A stretch of DNA of 64,000 nt from Citrobacter gillenii (GTDB lineage: Bacteria > Pseudomonadota > Gammaproteobacteria > Enterobacterales > Enterobacteriaceae): assembly GCF_013337685.1 (NCBI RefSeq), contig NZ_SUQN01000008.1, forward strand, positions 1 to 64,000. Direction: 5' to 3'. The notes under the pieces are model-generated. The model was not told the origin of the DNA. It saw only the letters and a program-made list of their open reading frames with translations, and made no database searches. The translations under genes and the position numbers were made by a program. Of the stretch, positions 1 through 11,015 are shown piece after piece. Every line of letters begins with the position of its first letter. The first letter of the stretch is position 1.

Positions 1-40
1 GAACCCTGCGGCTTGTAATCCGTTGTTCCGTGTCAGTGGA

Positions 41-73
41 GGCGCATTATAGGGAGTTATTTCAGGCTGACAA
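41..73 (-). promoter_or_regulatory. rRNA operon P1 promoter (leftward)
   Basis: Read on the minus strand there is a -35 TTGTCA (68-73), a 16-bp spacer, a perfect -10 TATAAT (46-51) and a GC-rich GCGCC discriminator. This is the hallmark of a stringently controlled rrn P1 promoter. In E. coli the rrnG operon lies just beyond clpB in the same orientation, so the 16S gene should start outside the left edge of the window. The rRNA itself is not visible here. Confidence 0.85.
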
Positions 74-156
74 GGGGAAAATACAAAAAACTTATCAACC
101 GATTACTTTTCCATCAAAACTAGTAATGGAAAGTTATTTTCGCCTGGTTTTTAAAC

Positions 157-185
157 AAAAACGAGCCCCGCAGGGCCCGTTTTTA
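157..185 (-). terminator. clpB intrinsic terminator
   Basis: On the minus strand a GC-rich stem (ACGGGCCC / GGGCTCGT with a short loop) is followed by a run of T. It lies 12 bases after the clpB stop codon and separates clpB from the downstream rrn promoter. Confidence 0.85.
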
Positions 186-197
186 GTATTTTGTGAC

Positions 198-2771
198 TTA
201 CTGCACTGCCACAATGCGTTCGTCATTCACTTCCAGACGAATCGTTTTTCCAGGAACCAGCTCACCCGACAGGATTTGCTGGGCCAGCGGGTTTTCGATC
301 TGTTGCTGGATAGCACGTTTCAATGGACGCGCCCCGTAGACAGGATCGTACCCATTCGCGCTCAGCAGTTTAAGCGCCTCGTCAGAGATGTGGATTTCAT
401 AGCCACGATCTTCCAGACGTTTGTACAGACGCTGCAGCTGGATCTGGGCAATAGACGCAATGTGTTGTTCACCCAACGGATGGAAGACAACAACTTCATC
501 TATACGGTTAATGAATTCCGGACGGAAGTTTTGGCTGACCACGCCCAGCACCATGTCTTTCATGTGTCCGTAGTCCAGGTCGCCAAAACGTTCCTGAATG
601 AGATCGGACCCCAAGTTAGAAGTCATGATGACCACCGTATTACGGAAGTCGACCGTTCTCCCCTGCCCGTCAGTCAGTCGACCGTCATCCAGCACCTGCA
701 ACAGAATGTTGAACACATCCGGATGCGCCTTTTCCACTTCATCCAGCAGGATGACGGAATAAGGGCGACGACGCACCGCTTCTGTCAAGTAACCGCCCTC
801 TTCATAGCCAACGTATCCCGGGGGCGCACCGACCAGACGAGAGACAGAGTGTTTCTCCATAAACTCAGACATATCGATACGAACCATCGCGTCGTCGCTG
901 TCGAACATAAAGTTAGCCAGCGCTTTACACAGTTCGGTTTTACCGACACCGGTTGGCCCAAGGAACAAGAACGAACCGATCGGACGATTCGGATCGGACA
1001 ACCCTGCACGGCTACGGCGAATCGCGTTGGATACCGCTTCCACCGCTTCGTTCTGACCAATGACGCGGTTATGCAGATCCTGCTCCATACGCAGCAGTTT
1101 TTCACGCTCGCCTTCCAGCATGCGGGCAACAGGGATCCCCGTCCAACGTGCCAGTACTTCGGCGATTTCCGCATCCGTCACTTTATTACGCAACAGGCGC
1201 ATGGTTTTGCCTTCAGACTGAGTGGCTGCTTCCAGCTGTTTTTCCAGCTCAGGAATTTTGCCGTACTGCAGCTCAGACATCCGCGCCAGGTCACCCACCC
1301 GACGAGCCTGTTCGATAGCGATTTTCGCCTGCTCCAGTTCAGCCTTAATCGTCTGCGTACCGGAGAGTGACGCTTTTTCCGCTTTCCACTCTTCTTCGAG
1401 CTCAGAATACTGACGCTCTTTGTCATCCAGCTCTTCATTAAGCATATCGAGGCGCTTTTTACTCGCCTCGTCAGACTCTTTCATTAACGCCTGCTGTTCC
1501 AGTTTGAGCTGGATGATTCGGCGATCGAGTCGGTCCAGTTCTTCCGGCTTGGAGTCAATCTGCATACGAATGCTGGACGCCGCTTCATCGATAAGATCGA
1601 TGGCTTTGTCCGGTAACTGACGGTCAGCAATGTAACGATGAGATAGCGTCGCTGCCGCGACAATTGCCGGGTCAGTGATCTGCACGTGGTGGTGCAGCTC
1701 ATAGCGTTCTTTCAACCCACGCAAAATGGCGATGGTGTCTTCCACGCTCGGCTCGGCAACAAACACTTTCTGGAAACGACGTTCCAGTGCCGCATCTTTT
1801 TCGATGTACTGGCGGTACTCATCAAGTGTTGTAGCCCCTACACAGTGCAGTTCGCCACGAGCCAGTGCCGGTTTCAACATGTTCCCGGCATCCATGGCAC
1901 CATCGGCTTTACCTGCGCCAACCATAGTATGCAGCTCATCGATAAACAGAATGACATTGCCTTCCTGTTTCGACAGATCGTTCAGCACACCTTTTAAACG
2001 TTCTTCAAATTCACCGCGATATTTCGCCCCGGCCACCAGCGCGCCCATATCCAGCGCCAGTACACGGCGGCCTTTTAAACCCTCCGGCACTTCGCCATTA
2101 ATGATGCGCTGCGCAAGCCCTTCAACAATGGCCGTTTTACCGACACCAGGCTCACCAATTAATACCGGATTGTTTTTAGTACGGCGTTGCAGCACCTGAA
2201 TGGTGCGACGAATTTCTTCATCACGACCGATAACCGGATCGAGCTTACCCTGCTCGGCACGTTCCGTCAGGTCGACGGTGTATTTTTTCAAGGCCTGACG
2301 TTGGTCTTCAGCCCCTTGGTCGTTCACGCTTTCACCTCCACGCATCTGTTCAATTGCCTGAGTGATATTAGCGGTCGTCGCCCCCGCTGATTTTAATAAA
2401 TCGGTCAGCGTACCGCGTGACTCAAGCGCCGCCAGAACGAACAGTTCCGACGAAATAAAATTGTCCCCACGTTTTTGCGCCAGCTTGTCGCAAAGATTCA
2501 GTACACGCACCAGCTCCTGAGAAGGCTGCACATCACCGCCGGTGCCTTCTACCTGCGGCAAGCGGCTCAATGCCTGATCAATGGCTGTGCGTAACTGGCC
2601 GGCGTTAATGCCAGCAGACGTTAACAAAGGACGGACCGATCCCCCTTCCTGATTAAGCAGGGCGCTCATTAGATGAAGTGGTTCGATAAACTGGTTGTCG
2701 TGCCCCAGTGCGAGTGACTGGGCATCGGCGAGTGCAAGCTGGAATTTATTAGTAAGACGATCCAGACGCAT
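198..2771 (-). CDS. clpB: ATP-dependent protein disaggregase ClpB
   Basis: Hsp100 chaperone that works with DnaK/DnaJ/GrpE to pull polypeptides out of cytoplasmic aggregates through a hexameric ring. The 857-residue product has the N-terminal repeat domain, a first AAA+ module with Walker A GEPGVGKT near residue 206, a long charged coiled-coil middle domain (about 410-520) and a second AAA+ module with GPTGVGKT near 605. The start is the ATG at 2771, four codons inside the longest frame, because it follows GGGAGGAG at proper spacing and gives exactly the E. coli length. A sigma-32 promoter lies just upstream. Near-identity to E. coli ClpB makes the call secure. Confidence 0.98.
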   Translation of the reverse strand: MRLDRLTNKFQLALADAQSLALGHDNQFIEPLHLMSALLNQEGGSVRPLLTSAGINAGQLRTAIDQALSRLPQVEGTGGDVQPSQELVRVLNLCDKLAQKRGDNFISSELFVLAALESRGTLTDLLKSAGATTANITQAIEQMRGGESVNDQGAEDQRQALKKYTVDLTERAEQGKLDPVIGRDEEIRRTIQVLQRRTKNNPVLIGEPGVGKTAIVEGLAQRIINGEVPEGLKGRRVLALDMGALVAGAKYRGEFEERLKGVLNDLSKQEGNVILFIDELHTMVGAGKADGAMDAGNMLKPALARGELHCVGATTLDEYRQYIEKDAALERRFQKVFVAEPSVEDTIAILRGLKERYELHHHVQITDPAIVAAATLSHRYIADRQLPDKAIDLIDEAASSIRMQIDSKPEELDRLDRRIIQLKLEQQALMKESDEASKKRLDMLNEELDDKERQYSELEEEWKAEKASLSGTQTIKAELEQAKIAIEQARRVGDLARMSELQYGKIPELEKQLEAATQSEGKTMRLLRNKVTDAEIAEVLARWTGIPVARMLEGEREKLLRMEQDLHNRVIGQNEAVEAVSNAIRRSRAGLSDPNRPIGSFLFLGPTGVGKTELCKALANFMFDSDDAMVRIDMSEFMEKHSVSRLVGAPPGYVGYEEGGYLTEAVRRRPYSVILLDEVEKAHPDVFNILLQVLDDGRLTDGQGRTVDFRNTVVIMTSNLGSDLIQERFGDLDYGHMKDMVLGVVSQNFRPEFINRIDEVVVFHPLGEQHIASIAQIQLQRLYKRLEDRGYEIHISDEALKLLSANGYDPVYGARPLKRAIQQQIENPLAQQILSGELVPGKTIRLEVNDERIVAVQ

Positions 2772-2809
2772 AACTCCTCCCATAACAGGTCAAAATTGCT
2801 ACTGGAGAT

Positions 2810-2839
2810 TAAATGAGGTCATCCCTCAATTATTCAAGG
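2810..2839 (-). promoter_or_regulatory. sigma-32 heat-shock promoter of clpB
   Basis: On the minus strand CCTTGAA (2833-2839) and CCTCATTTA (2810-2818) are separated by 14 bases. This closely matches the sigma-32 consensus CTTGAA-N13/14-CCCCATnT and sits about 40 bases before the clpB start. Confidence 0.85.
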
Positions 2840-2900
2840 TGAATGACCTGAATTATGTGAAAAGAAAATTACGCGTACCGGATCGTCTTGATTCTTTAGG

Positions 2901-3632
2901 TTATATCAGCCAAATAAAACTTGCCATACGACCGGTGGTTTTGTCGCGACGATAAGAGAAGAAAGTCTCACTTTCGCTGAACGTACAGCGGTCACCGCCG
3001 TAGAGGTTCTCAACCCCAACATGTGCCAGACGCTGGCGAGCAAGCTGATAAATATCTGCCAGGTACTTTTCACCACGTGGCACAAATGCGCTGTCTGCTT
3101 GTGGATCTTTGACCATAAACGCGTCACGCACTTCAGGCCCCACTTCAAATGCACGGGGACCAATTGCCGGGCCTAACCAGGCAATAATGTTTTCGGGTTT
3201 ATCAGCAAAACACGCAACGGTCTCTTCAAGCACGCCTGCACATAACCCGCGCCAGCCCGCATGAGCCGCCGCGACTTCCGTGCCAGCACGATTACAAAAT
3301 AACACGGGCAAACAGTCTGCCGTCATCACTGCACACACGGTGCCCGGCGTATTGCTGTAGGACGCATCCGCACGCTTAGAAGAATAAGGCTCGCCGGTAA
3401 GTTTCAGAACCTCTTTACCGTGCACCTGTTCGAGCCAGACCGGTTTTGAAGGCAGATTGCCCGCAGCAAAGAGTCGTTTGCGGTTCTCTTCAACATGTTC
3501 CAGGTTATCGCCGCAATGGGCCCCCAGATTCAGCGAATCGTACGGCGGCAAACTGACGCCACCAATACGGGTAGAACTACAGGCCGCGACGCCTTGCGGC
3601 AGCGGCCACTGCGGGACAATTAGCTTACTCAT
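2901..3632 (-). CDS. pgeF: peptidoglycan editing factor PgeF (YfiH, multicopper-oxidase-like fold)
   Basis: Member of the YfiH/LACC1 family. In E. coli it is reported to remove peptidoglycan precursors carrying L-Ser in place of L-Ala. The 243 residues match the usual family length, and the conserved metal-ligand region is visible (TADCLPVL near residue 104, AHAGWRGLCAG near 124, GPAIGP near 154). The start codon overlaps the stop of rluD by four bases, so the two genes are translationally coupled and co-transcribed. Confidence 0.93.
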   Translation of the reverse strand: MSKLIVPQWPLPQGVAACSSTRIGGVSLPPYDSLNLGAHCGDNLEHVEENRKRLFAAGNLPSKPVWLEQVHGKEVLKLTGEPYSSKRADASYSNTPGTVCAVMTADCLPVLFCNRAGTEVAAAHAGWRGLCAGVLEETVACFADKPENIIAWLGPAIGPRAFEVGPEVRDAFMVKDPQADSAFVPRGEKYLADIYQLARQRLAHVGVENLYGGDRCTFSESETFFSYRRDKTTGRMASFIWLI

Positions 3633-4609
3633 AGCCAGGCCACATCATCCTTATGCTCTTCGAAATCGGCACGCATCACGGCAATCAGATCAACCATATC
3701 TTGCGGAATTGGCGCATGCCATTCCATTTCGATACCTGTGATTGGGTGATACAAGCGCAGCATGGTGGCATGCAGCGCCTGGCGGTCGAACTTACGCAGC
3801 GTAGAAATAAATTCATCCGACGCGCCTTTCGGTGGACGTGGACGGCCGCCGTAGACCTGGTCGCCCACCAGCGGATGGGTAATATGCGCCATGTGCACGC
3901 GGATCTGGTGTGTACGTCCGGTTTCCAGACGCAGCCTAAGGCGCGTGTGTACACGGAAGTGCTCCATAATGCGGTAATGCGTCACCGCAGGTTTCCCCAT
4001 AGGATGCACGGACATATGCGTACGTTTGGTGGGATGACGGCTGATAGGCTCTTCTACAGTGCCACCGGCTGTCATATGACCAATCGCTACGGCTTCGTAC
4101 TCACGCGTAATTTCACGCAGCTGTAGCGACTCGACCAAACGCGTTTGCGCCGGAACCGTTTTTGCTACCACCATTAATCCGGTGGTGTCCTTATCCAGAC
4201 GGTGCACGATACCTGCACGAGGAACATCCGCAATCGGCGGGTAGTAATGCAGTAACGCATTCAATACCGTGCCATCAGGATTACCGGCGCCCGGATGTAC
4301 CACGAAATCACGTGGTTTGTTGATGACCAGAATATCGTCATCTTCATAGACGATATCTAGCGGGATATCTTGCGCTTCAAAACGAATTTCTTCGTCAATT
4401 TCAGCATTGATGGAGACACGTTCTCCACCCAAAACTTTTTCTTTCGGTTTATCGCAAAGATTCCCGTTTACCAGCACGCGCTGATCGAGGATCCATTCTT
4501 TTATGCGAGAACGCGAATAATCAGGGAACAATTCGGCCAAAGCCTGATCTAAGCGTTGACCGAGCTGATTATCGGAGACTGTTGCGGTGAGTTCTACTCG
4601 TTGTGCCAT
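3629..4609 (-). CDS. rluD: 23S rRNA pseudouridine(1911/1915/1917) synthase RluD
   Basis: Converts three uridines in helix 69 of 23S rRNA to pseudouridine during 50S assembly. The 326-residue protein has an N-terminal S4 RNA-binding domain (about 15-75) and the RluA-family catalytic domain. The signature HRLDKDTTG contains the catalytic aspartate at residue 139, the E. coli position. It is first in a two-gene unit with pgeF and divergent from bamD, as in E. coli. Confidence 0.97.
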   Translation of the reverse strand: MAQRVELTATVSDNQLGQRLDQALAELFPDYSRSRIKEWILDQRVLVNGNLCDKPKEKVLGGERVSINAEIDEEIRFEAQDIPLDIVYEDDDILVINKPRDFVVHPGAGNPDGTVLNALLHYYPPIADVPRAGIVHRLDKDTTGLMVVAKTVPAQTRLVESLQLREITREYEAVAIGHMTAGGTVEEPISRHPTKRTHMSVHPMGKPAVTHYRIMEHFRVHTRLRLRLETGRTHQIRVHMAHITHPLVGDQVYGGRPRPPKGASDEFISTLRKFDRQALHATMLRLYHPITGIEMEWHAPIPQDMVDLIAVMRADFEEHKDDVAWL

Positions 4610-4740
4610 AAACTGCTTCTTCGTTTAACGTTGGGTTTTACGGCTTTGCCGTTTAATATAGTGTGCTATTGTAGCTGGTCTTAACCGGGAGCAGGAACAG
4701 AGAATCTCCCGTAAAACATTTTGAGGAAAGTCAAAACGTC

Positions 4741-5478
4741 ATGACGCGCATGAAATACCTGGTGGCAGCAGCCACGTTGAGCCTGTTTTTGGCGGGTTGC
4801 TCTGGTTCAAAGGAAGAGGTGCCCGATAACCCACCAAATGAAATCTACGCGACTGCTCAGCAAAAGCTGCAGGACGGTAACTGGAAACAGGCAATAACGC
4901 AATTGGAAGCGTTGGATAATCGCTATCCATTTGGACCTTATTCTCAGCAGGTGCAATTAGATCTCATCTACGCCTACTACAAAAATGCCGATCTGCCGCT
5001 CGCTCAGGCCGCCATCGATCGTTTTATCCGTCTGAACCCGACACACCCTAACATTGATTATGTCATGTATATGCGTGGCCTGACCAATATGGCGTTGGAT
5101 GATAGCGCACTGCAAGGATTCTTTGGTGTTGATCGCAGCGATCGCGATCCACAGCACGCCCGAGCTGCGTTTAATGACTTTTCCAAACTGGTACGTGGCT
5201 ACCCGAATAGCCAGTACACAACGGACGCCACCAAGCGCCTGGTATTCCTGAAAGATCGCCTGGCGAAATATGAGTACTCCGTTGCTGAGTACTACACCGC
5301 ACGCGGCGCGTGGGTTGCTGTGGTGAACCGCGTAGAAGGTATGCTGCGTGACTTCCCGGATACCCAGGCAACACGTGATGCCTTACCGCTGATGGAAAAC
5401 GCCTATCGCCAGATGCAGATGACTGCACAGGCCGAAAAAGTGGCGAAAATTATTGCCGCCAACAGCAGTAATACCTGA
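4741..5478 (+). CDS. bamD: outer membrane assembly lipoprotein BamD
   Basis: Essential lipoprotein of the BAM complex that inserts beta-barrel proteins in the outer membrane. The 245-residue product begins with a lipoprotein signal whose lipobox LAGC puts the lipidated cysteine at residue 20. The rest consists of TPR helical repeats (for example about 30-140 and 160-235). It is divergent from rluD and followed by a strong terminator, so it is probably monocistronic. Length and sequence match E. coli BamD closely. Confidence 0.98.
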   Translation: MTRMKYLVAAATLSLFLAGCSGSKEEVPDNPPNEIYATAQQKLQDGNWKQAITQLEALDNRYPFGPYSQQVQLDLIYAYYKNADLPLAQAAIDRFIRLNPTHPNIDYVMYMRGLTNMALDDSALQGFFGVDRSDRDPQHARAAFNDFSKLVRGYPNSQYTTDATKRLVFLKDRLAKYEYSVAEYYTARGAWVAVVNRVEGMLRDFPDTQATRDALPLMENAYRQMQMTAQAEKVAKIIAANSSNT

Positions 5479-5493
5479 TTCCTCGCTGAATGC

Positions 5494-5524
5494 AAAACGG
5501 CAGCCCTCGGGCTGCCGTTTTTTT
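5494..5524 (+). terminator. bamD terminator
   Basis: A perfect GC-rich stem (AACGGCAGCCC / GGGCTGCCGTT) with a minimal loop is followed by seven T, 15 bases after the bamD stop. Confidence 0.9.
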
Positions 5525-5668
5525 ATCCGTTTACGCCGTAACTGAAGCGGTTTAGCTGCAACGCATCCTATCAAATATGGCCTGCTTTCAGGTATTCCTC
5601 AAGTAAAAGATCGCCTGTTCCTGCGGTGCCTCACAAAAAGGTTTTCTTGACAAAAAGCGACAAAATAA

Positions 5669-6086
<418 letters not shown>

Positions 6087-6109
6087 TCCCTTACATTGAG
6101 TGTATCGCC

Positions 6110-6133
6110 AACGCGCCTTCGGGCGCGTTTTTT
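6110..6133 (+). terminator. raiA terminator
   Basis: AACGCGCC-TTC-GGGCGCGTT followed by T residues, 24 bases after the raiA stop; it abuts the -35 box of the pheA promoter. Confidence 0.85.
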
Positions 6134-6134
6134 G

Positions 6135-6164
6135 TTGACAGGGTGAAAACAGTACAGGTACTTT
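6135..6164 (+). promoter_or_regulatory. pheLA promoter
   Basis: A perfect TTGACA at 6135-6140 and TACTTT at 6159-6164 with an 18-bp spacer lie upstream of the leader peptide, at the position of the E. coli pheA promoter. Confidence 0.65.
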
Positions 6165-6190
6165 AACTGACGTAGCCAAAGGAAATTGAC

Positions 6191-6238
6191 ATGAAACTTA
6201 TTCCGTTCTTCTTCGCATTCTTTTTTACCTTCCCCTGA
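6191..6238 (+). CDS. pheL: pheA operon leader peptide PheL
   Basis: A 15-residue peptide, MKLIPFFFAFFFTFP, with seven phenylalanines. Ribosome stalling at the Phe codons when charged tRNA-Phe is scarce prevents formation of the downstream terminator stem and allows pheA transcription. It differs from E. coli PheL at residue 3 (Leu for His). A GGAAATTG ribosome site precedes the ATG. Confidence 0.95.
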   Translation: MKLIPFFFAFFFTFP

Positions 6239-6284
6239 ATGGGAGGCGTTTCGTCGTGTGATAAATAATGCGAAGACGAACAAT

Positions 6285-6313
6285 AAGGCCTCCCACAACG
6301 GGGGGCCTTTTTT
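6285..6313 (+). terminator. pheA attenuator terminator stem
   Basis: AAGGCCTCCC / GGGGGGCCTT followed by six T, between pheL and pheA. An earlier arm (GGGAGGCG at 6241) can pair with the CCTCCC strand to form the alternative antiterminator, the classic attenuation layout. Confidence 0.85.
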
Positions 6314-6337
6314 ATTGATAATAAAAAAGGCAACACT

Positions 6338-7498
6338 ATGACATCGGAAAACCCATTACTGGCGCTGCGCGATAAGATAAGCTCGCTGGATGAAAAATTA
6401 CTGGCCCTGCTGGCTGAGCGTCGTGGTCTGGCCGTCGAAGTCGGTAAAGCAAAACTGCTTTCTCATCGTCCGGTGCGCGATATTGACCGCGAGCGCGATT
6501 TGCTGGACCGACTGATCCAGTTGGGTAAAGTGCATCACCTCGATGCCCACTACATCACACGCCTGTTCCAGCTCATTATTGAAGATTCCGTTCTCACCCA
6601 GCAGGCGCTCCTGCAGCAGCATCTGAATAAAATCAATCCGCACTCCGCCCGCGTCGCGTTTCTGGGGCCAAAAGGCTCGTATTCGCACCTCGCTGCGCGT
6701 CAGTATGCCGCTCGCCATTTTGAGCAATTTATTGAAAGCGGTTGCGCCAAGTTTGCCGATATCTTTAATCAGGTCGAAACCGGACAGGCGGACTACGCGG
6801 TCGTGCCTATTGAGAACACCAGCTCTGGCGCGATCAACGATGTTTACGACTTGCTGCAGCACACCAGCCTCTCCATCGTCGGCGAGATGACCATTATTAT
6901 CGACCACTGCGTGCTGGTTTCCGGTACTACGGACCTGAATAGCATCGAAACCGTGTACAGCCATCCGCAACCGTTCCAGCAATGCAGCAAATTCCTCAAT
7001 CGTTATCCGCACTGGAAGATCGAATATACCGAAAGCACCTCGGCAGCAATGGAAAAGGTTGCCCAGGCGAACTCACCGCACGTGGCAGCCTTGGGCAGCG
7101 AAGCCGGTGGCGTGCTGCACGGTCTGCAGGTACTTGAACATATTGAAGCGAATCAGACGCAAAACATTACCCGTTTTGTCGTGCTAGCACGCAAGGCTAT
7201 TAATGTTTCCGACCAGGTTCCGGCGAAAACCACGCTGTTGATAGCGACAGGGCAACAGGCGGGTGCGCTGGTTGAAGCGCTGCTGGTGCTACGCAACCAT
7301 AATCTGATTATGACCAAGCTGGAATCGCGCCCGATTCACGGTAATCCGTGGGAAGAGATGTTTTATCTCGATATCCAGGCCAACCTGGAATCGCCGGAAA
7401 TGCAAAAAGCATTGAAGGAGTTGGGTGAAATTACGCGTTCGATGAAGGTACTGGGATGTTACCCAAGTGAGAACGTGGTGCCGGTCGATCCGAGCTAA
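6338..7498 (+). CDS. pheA: bifunctional chorismate mutase / prephenate dehydratase PheA
   Basis: Converts chorismate to prephenate and then to phenylpyruvate, committing carbon to phenylalanine. The 386 residues carry an AroQ chorismate mutase domain (about 1-90), a prephenate dehydratase domain (about 105-285, with [12 protein letters not shown] and [10 protein letters not shown]) and a C-terminal ACT domain (about 299-386, ESRP motif) that senses phenylalanine. Expression is controlled by the PheL attenuator immediately upstream. Same length as E. coli PheA. Confidence 0.98.
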   Translation: MTSENPLLALRDKISSLDEKLLALLAERRGLAVEVGKAKLLSHRPVRDIDRERDLLDRLIQLGKVHHLDAHYITRLFQLIIEDSVLTQQALLQQHLNKINPHSARVAFLGPKGSYSHLAARQYAARHFEQFIESGCAKFADIFNQVETGQADYAVVPIENTSSGAINDVYDLLQHTSLSIVGEMTIIIDHCVLVSGTTDLNSIETVYSHPQPFQQCSKFLNRYPHWKIEYTESTSAAMEKVAQANSPHVAALGSEAGGVLHGLQVLEHIEANQTQNITRFVVLARKAINVSDQVPAKTTLLIATGQQAGALVEALLVLRNHNLIMTKLESRPIHGNPWEEMFYLDIQANLESPEMQKALKELGEITRSMKVLGCYPSENVVPVDPS

Positions 7499-7507
7499 CG
7501 TAAGACA

Positions 7508-7540
7508 ATACCGGATGGCGTATGCATCGCCATCCGGTAT
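7508..7540. terminator. REP-like hairpin between convergent pheA and tyrA
   Basis: A 13-bp palindrome (ATACCGGATGGCG / CGCCATCCGGTAT) sits between the two convergent stop codons. The CCGGATGGCG core resembles a REP unit, and the stem probably ends transcription from both sides. Confidence 0.7.
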
Positions 7541-7545
7541 CGACG

Positions 7546-8667
7546 CTACTGGCGGCTATCGTTGGCCTGACGCAGTAGCGTACGGCTTTCGCTCTGGAAG
7601 CGTTTGGCATAATCGCCAAACCAGTGCTCAACCTTACGGAAGCTGTCGATAAACGCCTGCTTATCGCCCTGCTCCAGTAAACCAATCGCTTCACCAAAAC
7701 GCTGATAATACCGTTTGATCAACGCGAGATTACTTTCTGACGACATAATAATGTCGGCATACAGCTGCGGATCCTGGGCAAACAGGCGTCCGACCATGGC
7801 CAGCTCAAGACGGTATATCGGCGAAGAGAGCGCCAGTAACTGTTCAAGTTGGACATTCTCTTCTGCTAAGTGCAACCCGTAAGCAAAAGTCGCGAAGTGA
7901 CGTAATGCCTGGATAAACGCCATATTCTGATCGTGCTCGACGGCACTGATCCGATGCAGCCGCGCCCCCCAGACCTGAATCTGTTCCAGGAACCATTGAT
8001 AGGCTTCCGGCTGGCGTCCATCGCACCAGACAACCACCTGCTTTGCCAGACTGCCGCTATCCGGACCAAACATCGGATGCAATCCAACTACCGGGCCATC
8101 GTGCGCCGCCAGCATCGCCTGTAATGGGCCGTTTTTCACCGAGGCCAGATCGACCAGGATACAGTCAGCAGGCAAGCGCGGTAATTTCGCGATCACCTGC
8201 TCGGTAACGTGAATCGGCACGCTAACGATCACCATTCCGGCATCCGCCACGATCTCCTCGGCACGATCCCAGTCCTGCTGTTCAAGAATACGCACCTGAT
8301 AACCTGACAGCGTAAGCATCTTCTCGAATAGCCGTCCCATCTGACCGCCACCGCCGACAATCACCACCGGGCGTAACGTTGGACAGAGCGTTTTAAATCC
8401 TTTGTCATTCTCGCTAGAGTACGACTCACGCATTACCCGACGTAATACATCTTCAATCAGATCAGGCGGTACGCCCAGCGCTTCCGCCTCTGCACGGCGA
8501 GAAGCCAGCATAGACGCCTCCCGCTCAGGCACGTAAATCGGTAACCCAAAGCGGCTTTTTACTTCACCAACCTCGGCAACCAGTTCAAGACGGCGCGCCA
8601 GCAAATCCAGCAACGCCTTATCCACTTCATCAATTTGATCGCGTAATGCGGTCAATTCAGCCACCAT
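7546..8667 (-). CDS. tyrA: bifunctional chorismate mutase / prephenate dehydrogenase TyrA
   Basis: Forms prephenate and oxidises it with NAD to 4-hydroxyphenylpyruvate for tyrosine synthesis. The 373 residues hold an AroQ chorismate mutase domain (about 1-90) and a Rossmann prephenate dehydrogenase domain beginning at [17 protein letters not shown] near residue 101. It lies 10 bases behind aroF, is transcribed with it from the TyrR-controlled promoter, and converges on pheA. Confidence 0.98.
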   Translation of the reverse strand: MVAELTALRDQIDEVDKALLDLLARRLELVAEVGEVKSRFGLPIYVPEREASMLASRRAEAEALGVPPDLIEDVLRRVMRESYSSENDKGFKTLCPTLRPVVIVGGGGQMGRLFEKMLTLSGYQVRILEQQDWDRAEEIVADAGMVIVSVPIHVTEQVIAKLPRLPADCILVDLASVKNGPLQAMLAAHDGPVVGLHPMFGPDSGSLAKQVVVWCDGRQPEAYQWFLEQIQVWGARLHRISAVEHDQNMAFIQALRHFATFAYGLHLAEENVQLEQLLALSSPIYRLELAMVGRLFAQDPQLYADIIMSSESNLALIKRYYQRFGEAIGLLEQGDKQAFIDSFRKVEHWFGDYAKRFQSESRTLLRQANDSRQ

Positions 8668-8677
8668 AACCCACCTC

Positions 8678-9748
8678 TTAAGCCAGGCGCGTCGCCAGCT
8701 GGCCGTTCAAATCTTTATTAATTTCACGCAACAACGCATCCGTCATTTCCCAGCTAATGCAGGCATCTGTTACGGACACGCCGTATTTCATTGCACTGCG
8801 CGGCTGCTCAGAAGACTGGTTGCCTTCGTGAATATTGCTTTCAATCATCAGGCCGATGATTGAACGGTTGCCATCTTTAATTTGTGCAACCACTGACTCT
8901 GCCACGGCAGGCTGGCGACGGTAATCTTTGTTGGAGTTACCATGACTGCAATCTACCATCAGTGACGGTCGCAGTCCCGCCTGCTCCATTTCTTTTTCGC
9001 ACTGAGCAACATCTGCCGGACTGTAATTCGGTGCTTTACCGCCGCGCAGGATCACATGGCCGTCCGGATTACCCTGCGTTTGCAGCAGTGCCACCTGTCC
9101 TGCCTGGTTAATACCCACAAAGCGGTGAGACTGAGCTGCTGCGCGCATAGCGTTAATCGCTGTCGCCAGACTGCCGTCAGTGCCATTTTTAAAACCAACC
9201 GGCATCGACAGACCCGACGCCATTTCACGGTGAGTCTGCGATTCAGTCGTACGCGCACCGATAGCGGACCAGCTAAACAGATCGCCCAGGTACTGCGGGC
9301 TGTTGGGATCCAATGCTTCTGTCGCCAGCGGCAGCCCCATATTCACCAGTTCAAGCAACAGCTGACGCGCAATTTTCAGACCGGCTTCAACATCAAAAGA
9401 GCCGTCCATATGAGGATCGTTAATTAACCCTTTCCAGCCGACGGTGGTACGGGGTTTTTCAAAATAGACACGCATCACCAGATAGAGGCTATCGCTGACC
9501 TCTGCGGCAAGGGTTTTAAATCGACGGGCATATTCCAGCGCCATTTCAGGATCATGAATAGAGCAAGGACCACACACTACCAGCAAACGCGGATCGCGAC
9601 CGGCGATGATATCAGAAATGGTTTTGCGCGACTGCGCAATTTGCGCCTCTTGCGCCAGACTCAACGGGAATTGCATTTTAAGTTGTTCCGGAGTCATCAG
9701 AACCTGTTCATCAGTAATGTGTACGTTGTTCAGCGCGTCTTTTTGCAT
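8678..9748 (-). CDS. aroF: 3-deoxy-7-phosphoheptulonate synthase, tyrosine-sensitive AroF
   Basis: First enzyme of the shikimate pathway: condenses phosphoenolpyruvate with erythrose 4-phosphate to DAHP. The 356-residue product has the class I DAHP synthase signatures (VCGPCSIHD near 60, [11 protein letters not shown] near 96, [12 protein letters not shown] near 264). The tyrosine-sensitive paralogue is assigned from its operon with tyrA and the TyrR boxes upstream. Confidence 0.97.
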   Translation of the reverse strand: MQKDALNNVHITDEQVLMTPEQLKMQFPLSLAQEAQIAQSRKTISDIIAGRDPRLLVVCGPCSIHDPEMALEYARRFKTLAAEVSDSLYLVMRVYFEKPRTTVGWKGLINDPHMDGSFDVEAGLKIARQLLLELVNMGLPLATEALDPNSPQYLGDLFSWSAIGARTTESQTHREMASGLSMPVGFKNGTDGSLATAINAMRAAAQSHRFVGINQAGQVALLQTQGNPDGHVILRGGKAPNYSPADVAQCEKEMEQAGLRPSLMVDCSHGNSNKDYRRQPAVAESVVAQIKDGNRSIIGLMIESNIHEGNQSSEQPRSAMKYGVSVTDACISWEMTDALLREINKDLNGQLATRLA

Positions 9749-9841
9749 GGTGGTGATCCTGTTTAGCTCGTTTGCGATAGTTGTTCCTCAGCGAGGAGGT
9801 AATTACGATAACACAACGGGTAAAGATTTCAATCCACTTTA

Positions 9842-9911
9842 CGTAAATTTTTATTTACAGCCAGTATAAACAGGCCTAACAGGCGCGGAATGTCGTAAAT
9901 TTAAATTTACA
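9842..9911 (-). promoter_or_regulatory. TyrR boxes upstream of aroF-tyrA
   Basis: Two 18-bp sites fit TGTAAA-N6-TTTACA with one mismatch each: 9842-9859 and 9894-9911. They flank the expected aroF promoter and should mediate tyrosine-dependent repression by TyrR, as in E. coli. A third weak half-site may lie at 9819-9843. Confidence 0.8.
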
Positions 9912-9963
9912 CACGCCATTTAAGAGATCCGCTATGCTTTAAAAAAACCAGGGAGTATCAGCA

Positions 9964-10338
9964 ATGAAGCGACTTATCAACACGGTACTGGTGTTACTGC
10001 TAAGCGGATGTCAGATAGATCCCTATACCCATGCCCCCACCTGGACCGGCACCGACTGGTACGATGCCGGGATCCAGGATGCTATTTCAGGGTATGTCAT
10101 TAAAGATAATGAAACTCTTGCCGACAACTACAATGACCCCGAAATCGATCGTACGGAATATCTTAAGGGTTACGCTGAAGGACAACGTAAAACCTGCCAG
10201 CAGGATTTTGTTTACGCCAGGGGACTGGCCGGGAAAACCTTCCCTCCAAGCTGTGATACCGTTGAAAATGTCGACCAATTACACAGTGCCTGGCAAAAAG
10301 GTTCAAATGAAGGCGCAGCCTCTATAAGATTAAATTAA
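9964..10338 (+). CDS. yfiL: YfiL, DUF2799-type lipoprotein
   Basis: A 124-residue protein with a lipoprotein signal; lipobox LLLSGC places the lipidated cysteine at residue 16. The mature part has repeated D-x-G/GY-x-D motifs (WYDAGIQDAISGY, YLKGYAEGQRKTCQ) typical of the small YfiL/DUF2799 group, of unknown role. It precedes the yfiRNB genes with a gap of about 160 bases and may or may not share their transcript. Confidence 0.85.
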   Translation: MKRLINTVLVLLLSGCQIDPYTHAPTWTGTDWYDAGIQDAISGYVIKDNETLADNYNDPEIDRTEYLKGYAEGQRKTCQQDFVYARGLAGKTFPPSCDTVENVDQLHSAWQKGSNEGAASIRLN

Positions 10339-10496
10339 ACAAGAAGTTATATCCGATAAATCAATAAGATTTAACTTAAATCGATAATGTTATTCATCCA
10401 GATATAATGACGCTCTGGTAAAATAATGTTACTTTGTTGCGAACAATCGTGAGTATATTTCGACGTATTACGGCTAACGCTGGTAGGTACCTTTTC

Positions 10497-11015
10497 ATGA
10501 GCTTTTCTTATCGACTCATACTTCTACTGGCACTGCTATTGTCCGGATTACCGCTGTATGCCCAAAACGCTACGGAAGAGGCGAAATCCGTACGCGCCAT
10601 GGTTTCCGGCATCGTCAGCTATACGCGCTGGCCAGCGCTTTCCGGTCCGCCCAAACTGTGTATCTTCTCTTCATCACGTTTTACCAGTGTGCTGCAGGAT
10701 ACCCATGCCGGAGCGTTACCCTATCTTCCCGTCATCGTTCATACGCAACAAGACAGTGTCGTAGCTCAGTGTGACGGTTTTTATTTTGGCACTGAATCCC
10801 CGACATTTCAGGTGGAATTAAAGAGTCAATTTCCAACTAAGGCATTGTTATTAATTGCCGAACAGAATACCGAATGCGTTATTGGTAGCGCTTTTTGCCT
10901 CATCATAAATAATGAAGAAGTGAGGTTTTCGGTAAATATGGATTCCCTGTCACGTAGTGGTGTAAGGGTCAGTCCAGACGTATTGATGCTTGCACGGAAT
11001 AATAAGGATGGATAA
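10497..11015 (+). CDS. yfiR: periplasmic repressor of diguanylate cyclase YfiN, YfiR
   Basis: Periplasmic protein that binds and holds YfiN inactive until redox or envelope stress relieves it. The 172 residues include a signal peptide (about 1-24, ending LYAQ) and the YfiR domain with conserved cysteines ([16 protein letters not shown]). The start is the ATG at 10497, which gives the E. coli N-terminus and length; the frame is open 21 codons further upstream without homology. It overlaps yfiN by eight bases. Confidence 0.93.
   Translation: MSFSYRLILLLALLLSGLPLYAQNATEEAKSVRAMVSGIVSYTRWPALSGPPKLCIFSSSRFTSVLQDTHAGALPYLPVIVHTQQDSVVAQCDGFYFGTESPTFQVELKSQFPTKALLLIAEQNTECVIGSAFCLIINNEEVRFSVNMDSLSRSGVRVSPDVLMLARNNKDG

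Noticed and set aside
30-1370. 446-codon open frame on the plus strand opposite clpB
   Set aside because: It is antisense to the strongly conserved clpB, has no homology I recognise and reflects third-position bias of the real gene.
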